A stretch of 64,000 nucleotides of DNA from Leucogyrophana mollusca (Eukaryota > Basidiomycota > Agaricomycetes > Boletales), in contig MU266380.1 of NCBI GenBank assembly GCA_021014945.1, positions 1-64,000 of the forward strand, written 5' to 3'. Of the stretch, positions 10,165 to 21,162 are shown one piece after another. Below the pieces are notes generated by a model, which was given only the letters and a program-made list of their open reading frames with translations, did not search any database and was not told where the DNA came from. Each line of letters opens with the position of its first letter. Positions within the stretch are counted from its first letter, which is position 1. The translations under genes and the position numbers were made by a program.

Positions 10165-12216
10165 ATGTCAGATGAAATACCATCACAAACGCGCGACGAC
10201 TCTCAATCGCTGACGAGCCAGACAGATGATATCTCAGAGGTCATGATACCGGAGCAACCCGTTGCCCCAGTTCCCAATCCGCCGCGGCGTACCGGGCCCT
10301 TCACCGGGCATACGGACGCCATCATGGGGGTAGCATATTTCCCAGATGGAAAGCGGATAGCGAGCGGGGCGCATGATAACACTGTACGGATCTGGGACGC
10401 CCAAACGGGAGGGCGGATTATGGAGCTGGTGGGGCATACGGCGGGAGTTAACGTTGTTGCTATCTCACCGGATGGGAAGAGGATCGCGAGTGGGGCTCAC
10501 GATCATACAGTGCGGGTCTGGGACGCTCAGACGGGGAAATTACTTCTCGGACCACTCGAGGGACATAAAGACTGGGTAATGTCCTTGCAATACTCTCCAG
10601 ACGGCAAGCTACTCGCTAGCGGGGATAGGGAGAACAAGATACATATCTGGGATTCGGGCACCGGTGGGCTGACCCTAGTCATCCCAGGGCACACAGATGC
10701 TGTACGCACCCTTTCATTCTCCCCCGATGGCAAGCGACTCGTCAGTGGCGCCAACGATAACACCATACGCATGTCGGACGTGGCTACTGGAGAGCTGATC
10801 TTTGGACCCCTTAGGGACCACACGAATTGGATCCGCTCGATAGCCTTTGCTCCTGACGGCAAACACTTTGTAAGCGGCTCGGACGATGGTGATTTGATTG
10901 TGTGGGATGCAGAGTTCTGTCAGAAGGTTCTTGGGCCCTTGAAAGGGCACACAGATTGGGTTGGCTGTGTCGTGTATTCACCTGACGGAACGAAGATCAT
11001 GAGTGGAGCGCACGACAAGACATTTCGAATTTGGGATGCATTCAAGGGCCGGTTACTCATGGGTCCTCTAAGTGGCCACGACGAAACCATTCGTGCACTC
11101 GCATATTCTCCTGACGGTACCCGAATTCTAACTTCTTCGACGGATTGCACACTGCGCATTTGGGACGCGAAAACCGGTTATGCTCTGATACCACCTGTAA
11201 GTCTGTCAGTGCCCATATAACTTTTTCGTCCGAGAATCACATTACTGGAAATGGAACAGATACCAGATCAACCTCCGCCGCCAATCCATGTGAGCACTAT
11301 AGTGATGCACACCTGTCGGCATCAATGACTGACACGATTACAGCGGGAGAAGGCGCCTGTGTCTAAACCTCAATCTGCGTCGAGACCCCGGCGTGAAGTG
11401 AGTTACTAAACCGACTTTTCAAGCACATTAATGTCAATCCCTTGGTCCATATAGGGCTCAGGCGACTCTTTTTTAGATGTGAGCGAAGTCTTCGTTTCTC
11501 AATCACTTCGTTGACTCCCATTGCAAAGCTGCCCGCAGCGGCAAGCGATGTTGATGCAGTGAAAGAAACCCCTGAAACCCACCCACGAGCGAGTCCTTCC
11601 CGGAACCGACCCTCGTTTGACTCTATTTTGGATGTAGGACATGCTTCCTCGTCTCCAGTCGCGTACCCTTTGACGACTACGTTGTTTTCTAGCTACCAGC
11701 GACGTTGGAGCCCCACTATCAGGCACATCGCAAGGAACGAAATTTTCCAAGCAAGAAGCAGAGTGCTCCGGCGCCAACTGCAGCTCAAAGTATGGAGAAA
11801 GAAGCTGACGCGAAACAACAACCGCAACGTCGGCGATTTCCACGGCTGTGGTCCAGGCTTAGCACCCGCAAGCCACGCACCGGCAGCGAAGGTAGAAGCA
11901 ACAGCGTTCAGCTACACAATATTAAACCCTCGCGTTCCTCTCCGGTGCCGGTGGTTGACGTTCCCACAGCCAGAGGGCGCAATGTAGGTGCTTCACCTTC
12001 AATTATCCCCCATATTTTGACGCCATTATGTCACAGAGAGTGTTCGCTGCACAGGAAGATCAGATGGATGAATCTACAACCCCCGGACGACGTCTCACGT
12101 ACGACGAAGATATTGAATACGACGACGGCTCTGCAAGATCGCCCGGTTCAGAGCACAGCGTTCACGGATGGGTGGACACTCTATGCTTTTGTTTGTGTTT
12201 CCCGTGCTGTAGATGA
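10165..12216 (+). CDS. 7-bladed WD40 propeller protein with Cys-rich tail, unit 1
   Basis: Seven exons, all phase 0 and all multiples of three (10165-11196, 11260-11289, 11344-11397, 11455-11478, 11529-11633, 11693-11983, 12037-12216), give 571 residues. Residues 1-43 are a polar leader rich in Ser, Gln and Pro. Seven WD40 repeats follow (each GH...SPDGK...SGAHDNT...RIWDA), enough to close one propeller. The remaining about 225 residues are a disordered Ser/Pro/Arg linker (PRRE, RRRFPRLWSRL) ending HGWVDTLCFCLCFPCCR. The last decapeptide has five cysteines and suggests palmitoylation or metal binding; it is not a CaaX box. WD40 propellers are protein-interaction platforms; no enzyme or NACHT domain is attached. 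Unit 3 at 18011 is a full paralogue. Confidence 0.85.
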
Positions 12217-12608
12217 TCATGGTTCGCAGGCCCAGTTGGTCCGTTTGACGCAGTTTATAATTTGAACCAGCCTTGTTATACACTTGTTCGATGTCTTTGT
12301 ACTTTGGGGTCAACCCCAGATCGTCTCTGGTCTCGTCTTTATGCATTTTCACCGCATCGTGCGGGCAAACGGATGCCCGTGATCAAAGCAGCTTTAGGCA
12401 CCAACTGACTATGGAATATGGATTATCCGGACGAGTATGACGCACATTCTCTTACAAGATTACTACAAATTCGAGCTACCTGCATTGACTGAAGGGCAAG
12501 AGTTCGATCGCGACTAGAGGCCAGTTGCCACAATAGATTGACTACGCGTCGGCTCACTCAATTCGCATTAAGCAACGGAACACGACACGCATCAGTGATC
12601 CTCGTGGC

Positions 12609-14583
12609 TCATGTACCACAGTGACAAGACCATCGGCTTGAGTTGGTCGAGGAAGGTGTATCAGCAGTGGATATCTGGGTCGCCGCAATCGTCGATAGCT
12701 CGATGGTCTTTGTGGCAGCTTCCCGCATGGACTTCCTCGCGTTCAATCTGCACAACTAGTCAGTTGATTCCGATGATTCGCCGAGTAAACAAACTCACAC
12801 CGCCAACAAAGAGTTGACATAAGCTATGGGCGGCACAAGTTAATCTGAGTCAACAAACAGGTGTGTATGCACCGACTTACATTTACAAAAGACGGGAGCA
12901 AAAGCATTAAGCCAGTACTGGCCATCATATATCCACATCTGTGGGCGTGCACCGATCAGATGGCAATTTAACTTGCGAACAATGGGAAAGTAGACACACC
13001 AAAATGAAAACTGCCAGCGATATTAGGCTATCGACCAGTTATGCGCAATGCTTGTGAAAAACCAGTGAAATTGTAGCACATACCATGTGAGAAGCCCCGT
13101 TTGTATGGACACATCGATAAGCTGCTGTATGGCTGTTCCCGCTCTGGGCGTAAAATAAATCAGACACTTCAGAGTATAATTTGGTGAAAGCAGCACCGTT
13201 TGATTCCCGACCGTTTCGGTTGCAGATAGAAGAAGATACACACTGTGATAACCGAGTCACATATCGTGCTCATCCCAGCCGCCGAACTAGCTATAACCTA
13301 GGGACAAATGTATTCTGCTTAGTGATTCTGTATCTCCGAAAGAACTGATACTCCGAACCAGTGTGATGCGCTCAGCAGTCGGAGAGCCTGTGCGGATTCT
13401 GGCATCATGATGCATGTGAGCTTGTTTAGCGCCATCATCTGTAGTTGGCAAACTTACACGGAGGCCATGCACACTGTTTGCGAATCGTTAATTCAGCACC
13501 TGTGAGAGCATTCTCTGAGATAGAGCAACACGAACTCATTCCGAGCACTAAAATTGGATAAATTTTGAGAATACTACAGCGCGGTGAGGGATCTCACCAA
13601 TTTGAGCGAGAGCAGTCGCCAACTGAAGGGAATTATCAACGCTAAAGAGAGCATTGCCGAGATATCGATCGACTGAGCTCACCACCGTGCCTGTGATAAG
13701 CTTGTTGCGACCACTGACTAGGAAGGTACTTTGTTTAGCTGAATACCGAGCAATGTATTGAATTTGGAACGCACTTATCCACAATCGGTAGGCGTAGAAG
13801 CTTGATAAAATTGGCGTTAAGTGACTGCAGCTTCTACGTCAAAGGATATTACCTCTGAACAACGAATGTGATGGAATACTTGGCATATTTTCAGTTCCAT
13901 GTACGGAACCTCAGTTACAAACTCACACTACAGATAGCAGCCATCTAGAAGCACACGCATGTTGCAGCGTTCTGTCGTCAGATACCTTGAACTCCAATGA
14001 TTGTAATACTCACAATTGCTTCCCTGTCGTACCGCACAACGCGCCATGTTGGGGCGCTCGAAGATACTGAAATCAATGACTGACTCACCACGGTAATGTT
14101 GAAGGGCAGCCTCGGGAAGTGTCGTGGCGGCAAAATATGACCAACACCCAGTTGTAACCCGCCATTCCGTAAGTATGTAGGGTGTCCATTACGCTGTGGA
14201 TGGGGGAAATGTAGCATTCAGGATAACCAAGACAACCATAAGGATACGGAGGGCACACACAAAACAAGGAACACCTGAACAGATGATCAACTCCAATTTT
14301 AATGGAGCTATTGGTGTAAAAACCCACCAGAGCCTTCAGAGCTCTCCGATCGACAGAGAATGTGCGCAAATAAAAGCCATACTGCCCCAGAGCGACACCG
14401 TACACTCTGTTTCTTGAATGAGAGTAATTTATGCCAGAGCATGGGGTCACGAAACTTACACAAAACCTAAGCCAAGACCTACCAGCAAAGGGGATAATGT
14501 TAGTGTGCGTAGTAAGTCTGGAGAGACATAACCTGACCCATAAGTCCTGGTCCCAAGTTCAGTGCGATGCTGACATCGGGCAT
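12609..14583 (-). CDS. DUF6534-family multipass membrane protein
   Basis: A gene of many small exons, convergent with WD40 unit 1. Pieces in order match the fungal DUF6534 membrane family: start MPDVSIALNLGPGLMGQ, a helix NRVYGVALGQYGFYL, then SVDRRALKALVGF, VMDTLHTYGMAGYNWVL (the conserved DTLH motif), SFYAYRLWISAFQ, GRNKLITGTV plus LATALAQIG, ICDSVITVCIFFYLQPKRSG, TAIQQLIDVSIQTGLLTW, YVNSLLAVLNARKSMREA and end SSRWSCHCGT. These cover all the transmembrane helices and the conserved C-terminal LNARKS. Several junctions, especially after the DTLH exon near 14100, are not certain and one frame break may exist there, so partial decay is possible. Function of the family is unknown. Confidence 0.75.
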
Positions 14584-17046
14584 ACTCAACTGTGAGGGAC
14601 TGTTTGAAAAAGACGAACAAAGTGCTCGAAGTTACAGGGATTTGGACGTGGTCCAGCCTGGATTAGTGCCACTACTTACTTATAAGGAGGAGCGGCAACT
14701 TCAGTCTTTGTCGCAACGTGATTGACCCCGAATTGCCTCCGAAGATTATATCGTCGAAGACTTTCGAAGACTCAAAGGACAAACTTTTCGATAGCCGGAG
14801 AAACCAATAAACAAACCTCTACGGCCTACCCTACAGCCTATAGGTTGGCCAGGTCGCGGGTGGGGGCGCGTTTTCCGGTCGTCTCCGTACTTCCTTCGGC
14901 TTGGGGGGTATTCAATCGGCGGACATCGTGAGTGCGGTATTGGCCTCGGTTCTTGGAAATCCTCGTGCCGGTCTTCAAGCGCAAACTATGCACGGTGACT
15001 CATATTACGCAAATGAAGGCTGAAGCCGGCGCTCGGGTTTGTCTTCCAGTGAGCAGCGCACGGCAAAGCGATATTCCACTCTGAGCAATTTCAACACGCC
15101 GTCCCTGTCCATGTGCGAGCGGAAAATGATCAATCCTGAGCTCGACTAAGTACTCACTACAACAAAGCCGGCTGGTGAAACCGACAAGGGCTTTTTCGGT
15201 TTGTGTCCTCGTCCGCGCCGTAGATCCGGTTAACAAAGCTTAATCGTCGTCGTTGGAGGAAGGGGAAGCCACGCGCACCGCACCACGGGAGTTCGCAAAC
15301 TCTGATAAGCACATACATTGCACCTCAACTCCTTAGATTAAGTGAAGTGACAGACTGCGTATAGTCTAGTGCTTCAGGAGGACGCCCGAATGGGACTCCC
15401 CTGTTCGATCCCTCCTTTGTTGTTGTCGCCCCCAGGGTGCCATAAACAATACAGTGTCTCCGTGAATGGGCTCTGTGACTGGAATCGAGACTTCCAGGGG
15501 TTTATTTGCCCTTTAGGGCCTAAGTTATAAATGAACGAAAGGTCCCAACGTTGGCGCTGGGTAAGTTACCCGGTGCGTGTTCGATTTTGAGTGAGTGACC
15601 GCAACTTGTCGGCTTCGAAAACATAAAACATAAAACAAAGGAAGAAAGTTACCAAAGAAAATTTCGAGCAGCACTGGATCCGGAGATCCGATTCGACACT
15701 GTCTGATCGGTTTGAAGGCGAGTGGATACCCTGAGTTCACATCTATCCTATTTGGAACCTTCCTATGCTCTTGACGATGATAGCGGCGCGGAGTCCGCCG
15801 CAGTGAGGTTATCATGAATAGCCGTGAAAACCCTTTGACGTCTCTGTCGCTCTCTCCTTTGTGGCCTATGGCGGGGCACTGGGACTCCCCCAACCGCAAG
15901 CTATAGCCGGTTCTCGGCCACTAGTATGTGCAGTGGATGGTTTCAGTGCTCCGGCTAGAGCCAAGTTGCGTAGCGGATGGTGAGTGAGCGCGAAGGCATG
16001 GATGTACCTGGAAAGAGCGTCTGAGTCTGCCGTCCGTTTGAATCATCGACTCGAAGCGGAACGGTGGTCGATGTACACTGCACGAACCGACCGTCCACAG
16101 CCTTGCCTTTCCCTTGTATCTTTACATCAGGCACCTCGTCCTGCGACCCGTCAAGGTATTTGAGGGCCGGAATGGGGGCCCTATGCTGGTATAGTCTTTG
16201 ATGAATATGTGTGGCTTGCACGGACGTTCCTTTTGGATTCGTTTCTTGACAGGAAGGCGAGGACTGTCACGGTTGAAGACTAAGTGGAAGCTGACTGGCG
16301 GGATCCGATGTTGTGTGATGTGATTATAAAAGGTGGCTCTGCCCACTTTCATTCATTCTATATACCAATTTGCAGGTCGCCTTGACTTTTGTCCCGCACT
16401 GACAGTGTGCAAGGGTGAACATCCGCATTCACTCGTTCGCTGCCACCTCGACAACAGACGCTGTACCTGGCATTCAACTTGGTTCAACTCACTTTCAACT
16501 CCAGTTCAGCTCCGAGTTGGCTCTAAGCTCATTTGCCCGGGTTGGATACCACATGGTCCAAAGTACTTACGGTCTCATTTCTGGAACGGAAAAAGGAACA
16601 ATCTAGATTCTCAGAGGACATGTACAACCTTACTGAAAGAAATCTCTACCTGGGTCCCATGGAATGATGGGCGTTTACTGAAGCGAACAAGGCGCTGCCG
16701 CAGCCCTTGTCACGCAAACCAGGACAAACCTTTAACCCGAACCACTTTCTCTTGATTCAAACAGCAAGTCTTTGTGGCCTATCGGCTGTTTCTGTGCCCT
16801 TGGGGGTTAGTATCAGAGTTACCTGCACCTGAAGGGCGTCGCGCCTTTCGATCTTGCAGTGGGTAGGTCGCCCTGATTTAGACTTGTGAGGTTGATCGTA
16901 CCGCTGGCTAGCTCCCCGTACCAGCCATTTCACTTGCTTCCGGCCCATCGTAAGTGCGTACCTTAGTTGCTTGTGGGTGCCCTTGGCTTTAGTTTCTAAC
17001 TTTTTAACCCAGCCCGCCGTCATCGCTGACTTAGAGTCGGGACGCG
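14584..17046. other. Spacer between the DUF6534 gene and WD40 unit 2
   Basis: No intact gene recognised. On the minus strand near 15165-15210 a short stretch reads TEKALVGFTS, reminiscent of the RALKALVGF segment of the neighbouring DUF6534 gene; no other motif of that family accompanies it, so a decayed second copy is only a guess. The 290 bp directly before 17047 contain no leader like those of WD40 units 1 and 3. Confidence 0.4.
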
Positions 17047-17985
17047 ATGAACCCATTTGAAGGGCACACAAAATGTATTAAATCGGTCGTATACTCTCCT
17101 GACGGGAAACATGTTGTCACCGCGTCCAACGACAAAACGATACGTATTTGGGACACCATAACAGGAGAACAGGTCATGGAAACGATGGACGGCCACACTG
17201 GCAAGGTCAACGCAGTCGTATTCTCACCTGATGGGACGAAACTTGTCTCCGCAGGGGACGATAAGACGATTCGTATATGGGACTTCAAGACGGGGAAGCC
17301 TCTTCTAGGTCCATTAACGGGCCATACGAATTGGGTTATGTCCCTCGCGTACTCACCCGACGGAAAGCTGATTGCGAGTGGAGGGAACGACGATGTACTG
17401 CGGTTATGGGATTCAGAAACCGGAGATGCCGTCAAAATAATCCGAGATCACGTTAAAGCCATCCGTACACTGTCGTTTTCGCCCGACAACAAACGCCTCG
17501 CGAGTGGATCCAACGACAACTTGATCCGAGTGTTCGACGTGGAGACAGGAAAGGTGGTGGTCGGGCCTCTCGCTGGGCACAAAGAATGGGTGCGCTCGGT
17601 AGATTTTTCACCTGACGGGACGCGACTGGTCAGTGGCTCAGACGACCACACTATTCAGCTGTGGGATTCACGAACCGGGGAGTCGCTCTTCGGACCCCTC
17701 AAAGGTCATAGTAACTGGGTCGGGTGTGTCATGTTTTCACCGGACGGTAAAAGAGTTGTTAGTGGAGCACATGATAGAACTGTGCGCATTTGGGACGCTT
17801 TCACAGGGACAATTCTAGTTGGGCCTTTGAAAGGCCACGCCGATGGCATCCGCGCCGTCGCATTCTGCCCGGATGGAAAACAAGTCGCGAGTGCAGCATT
17901 GGATGGTTCTGTACGCATCTGGGATGCAGAGACGGGCGAGGCTCTTCTACCAGCAGTGAGTTTATTAAGTTTGCACAACGACTAA
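17047..17985 (+). CDS. 7-bladed WD40 propeller, unit 2 (headless and tailless; possibly first half of a fusion)
   Basis: The frame opens at MNPFEGHTKCIKSV and gives seven complete WD40 repeats, the last ending in RIWDAETGEALLPA at 17955. Each blade aligns with the same-numbered blade of units 1 and 3, for example blade 6 GHSNWVGCVMFSPDGKRVVS. It has no polar leader and no tail of its own. If read through, the frame stops after LLSLHND at 17985. However, 17956-18010 begins GTGAGT and ends CAG, is 55 nt, phase 0, and lies exactly where units 1 and 3 have their first intron, so splicing would join unit 2 to the ATG of unit 3. Either a truncated gene or the 5' half of one 14-blade gene. Confidence 0.75.
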   Translation: MNPFEGHTKCIKSVVYSPDGKHVVTASNDKTIRIWDTITGEQVMETMDGHTGKVNAVVFSPDGTKLVSAGDDKTIRIWDFKTGKPLLGPLTGHTNWVMSLAYSPDGKLIASGGNDDVLRLWDSETGDAVKIIRDHVKAIRTLSFSPDNKRLASGSNDNLIRVFDVETGKVVVGPLAGHKEWVRSVDFSPDGTRLVSGSDDHTIQLWDSRTGESLFGPLKGHSNWVGCVMFSPDGKRVVSGAHDRTVRIWDAFTGTILVGPLKGHADGIRAVAFCPDGKQVASAALDGSVRIWDAETGEALLPAVSLLSLHND

Positions 17986-18010
17986 GTTGCATGTTTACCG
18001 GGGCAACCAG

Positions 18011-20055
18011 ATGCCCGACGACGAGCAGTACGAGGAGGATGCCCGTCCCCTCGCCCCTACCCCCTCTCAAAAGCTCGCGTCGAAGTCCGCAAGTCCGGCA
18101 TCTGCTTTTCATGGACCTTTTTTGGGGCATACGGCCGCTGTCATGACTGTGGGGTACTTCCCAGACGCCAAGCGTGTAGTCAGCGCGTCAAACGACAAAA
18201 CCATAGTGATATGGGACGCGCTCACAGGAGAGAGGGTCATGGACCCCTTGATCGGCCACACAGACGAGATTAACGTCGTTGTAACCTCCCCAAACGGAAG
18301 AAGAATAGCCAGTGGTTCAGACGATCGTACGGTGCGGATCTGGGACGCTCAAACAGGCCGAATGACCCTCGGACCACTCGTGAGGCACACTGGTTGGGTC
18401 ATGGCCCTCGCGTACTCGCCGGACGGCAAACTGATTGCGAGCGGAGGGGGGGATGACATAATATGCCTCTGGGACGCAGATTCGGGCAAGGTCGTCAACG
18501 AACTCGCTGGTCACACCAGTGCCGTTCGCACGCTCTCGTTTTCCCCCGACGGAAAGAGACTCGCCAGTGGTGCTAATGACAATACAATACGCATATGGGA
18601 GTTGTCAACGGGAACGTCTCTCCTGGGTCCCCTTGAAGGGCATACGAAGTGGATTCGCTCGATCTCCTTTTCACCAGATGGCAGGTCTATTGTGAGCGGA
18701 TCAGACGATCACGACCTACTCGTGTGGGACGCTCAATCAGGGATGAAAGTCCTTGGACCTTTGAAAGGACACACGAATTGGGTCGGGTGCGTAGCATATT
18801 CACCTGACGGGAGCAGGATCGCGAGTGGGGCACACGACAAGACGATTCGAGTGTGGGACGCATCTACGGGCGACCTGCTGTTGGGTCCCCTCGAAGGCCA
18901 CGAGAAAGGCATCCGTGCCCTTGCATATTCGCCTGATGGCACACGAATACTGACCGGCTCCCTCGATAACTCTCTGCGTTTGTGGGATGCCATGTCTGGC
19001 AAAGCATTGGTCCCTGCTGTAAGTCTGAGCACTAGAGTTTCGCGGTTTGATCTCACTACTAATCGAGCAGGAAACGGGACCAGCGTCCACATCGTTTTCG
19101 GCACCCAAATTAGACAATGAACCACTGCCTACTGTGAGTGGCATACAAGCCTCCGAACCCGACCGAGCCTGATTCGCGTTCGACAGATATCCTCTCACCC
19201 TGAACGAGTCCCGAATCATCAAGTGAGTTGCGATAGTAAGTGTGCGGTAATGAAACTGACAAGGACAATACGCGCCGACATAGAAATCTGATGATTCATT
19301 CCCCAGCGTGAGTTACCCATCCACTTCGAAGCTGTCTTTTCCAACGCCATCGAGTCAGTTGCGTGCGACTGTGATCCCTAAGCCGCCTATGAGTCAAGAT
19401 ACTGACTCTGGTGCGCCCGCGAGCCCCGAGCCACCGCTATCAAGCTCTCCAGCGGGAATATCCTCTATTGGTTCCCCAACACTGGATGTCAGTTATACTT
19501 TTGAGCCTGTGGTCTACACTCTTTGAGATGCTTTGCAGGTGCCCGTAGGATCAGACGCTCCAGCTCCCAAGAACTCGAAGGAGACTGTGCCACTTCACGA
19601 GGGGAGTCCGCCTGCACCCCTTCCGGCTAAAGAAACACAGCCGGGTGCCGAACCTGCCAGATCCAAACGTGAACGACCACAAAGTAGTCGTCTTGCGCGA
19701 CTATGGGTCCGCATTCGAGCACGTCGGCCTCGTGGTGGGACCGAGGGCGACAACGCGGAGCTGAAGACGACGAAGCGCAAACCCAGTGTCACACCGGGCA
19801 AGGCCGCGGCTGCAAAAGGGCCAGATGTGGGTACAGATCGACTCTCCATCCCCTTTCGCTGACCCGTTCTCAACACAGAGAGCATTCACCACTGAGAAAG
19901 AGGATACCGACAAACCAACGAATGGGCGGCGTTCTATGTACGTCGAGGACGATATCGACCGCAATTCTACAAGGCTTCCCACGGGCTCCCAGCGGGGTAC
20001 GCACAATTGGCTGGACACCATATGCTGTTGCTTGTGCTTGCCGTGTTGCCGATGA
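18011..20055 (+). CDS. 7-bladed WD40 propeller protein with Cys-rich tail, unit 3
   Basis: First exon 18011-19018 (1008 nt) encodes the leader MPDDEQYEEDARPLAPTPSQ and seven WD40 repeats, blade 1 opening FHGPFLGHTAAVMTV. Short phase-0 exons follow (19071-19133, 19187-19222, then others whose borders between 19223 and about 19340 I could not settle). The later exons encode Ser/Pro-rich text, a basic SRLARLWVRIRARRPRG patch that parallels unit 1, and the end RGTHNWLDTICCCLCLPCCR. Six cysteines lie in the last ten residues. The Met at 18011 may be internal if unit 2 is spliced on; alternatively 17987-18010 is 5' leader. Role inferred only as a membrane-attached or metal-binding scaffold. Confidence 0.83.
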
Positions 20056-21162
20056 CGGTCCTGGTGTGCGGTATCTGTCTATAAGCCTCCGTCCTTGACT
20101 CAGTCGCACAAAGATGTTGTAAATATCGTGTCTGACATACTTATAATAAGTTATATGCGCTGTTCCGGATATATGTTTGTGTACGCTATATAGCACACCA
20201 CACACCACCATCCTCGTCACAGACCAAGGAAGGCCCTCAGACTGCGACCGACCAGTCCCACGTCTCCCGTTGGTCGTCAGACTTCGCTGAAGCAGGAGTT
20301 CACCCATGGGATAGCAACCGAAGGTAGCTCCAAGGTTGAGTCCAATGTCCACTGAGATGAAATGTGTGCGTATGGCGCCTGGTTCTCGCCCTAGCCTAGA
20401 TATGAAACTTTAGGACCGATCTGTCCCACACGGCGTAGGAAGTAGTCAACTCGTAAATAGAGGAGTCATGATGAGATCGATGGGATGGGGCCATACAGGA
20501 TCTGGTCGCAAACATCGCACGTACCCCGGAACAAGGCGCATCAACTCATCTGATTGATGTTCTACCCAGAAAGCCATTATGATTAGGCGAGTATATGTAC
20601 ATTACCGACGAGTCCATGTTTCCAATCGATCGAATCCTTCCTAGTCTTTTGGTACAGTATGATCGAGTCCGTGACGAGGTTTTGAGATAAAGATGATGAA
20701 TAAAGAAAATAAAGGCAAGGAGATCGTAAAACCGAGCAGGTCGAGAGAAAGACCGAGAGCATCTAACGGTTGTCATCTAACAAGAAAGCATGGGAGCACA
20801 CTTATAGCACTGCGACGAGGGAGAGAATGCGGGTGCAGGGATGGGGGTATTCGGGTCCATTGTATGAATGCAAGGGATTGTGGATGCGAGATGCGACGTG
20901 GGTATGATTATGTGACGGGTGGTGGGGTAATATAAACAAGGATTTGCGGATCCAGCGGATGAAGATGCATGCGTAGGACAGGGTATATACGCATGCAGAA
21001 GGGGGGTATAGGCGGATGGTATTCAGGGTGGACCTGACGTGCACGCAGCATTCTGAGGCATTGCTCAAGCCTCTTGGGCGCGCGATCGTCCCAATCTGGG
21101 ATGCTCAGCAACATCCTTCTGCGCGCCAACGCTGTGTGACGCCTTGCTAGAGGCGGTGCTCA
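20056..21162. other. Spacer between WD40 unit 3 and an F-box gene
   Basis: The genes on either side converge. Nothing recognisable on either strand. The stretch 20680-21010 on the plus strand is purine-rich (repeated GA and GGG), consistent with 3' flank rather than coding sequence. Confidence 0.4.

Noticed and set aside
15165..15236. Second DUF6534 gene
   Set aside because: Only one short KALVGF-like segment; no other family motif nearby.
15373..15425. tRNA-like GTTCGATCC box
   Set aside because: The flanking bases do not pair into a T stem and no A box or acceptor stem fits.
10165..20055. NACHT-WD40 (NLR-like) incompatibility genes
   Set aside because: No P-loop NTPase or HET-type domain is found upstream of any propeller.
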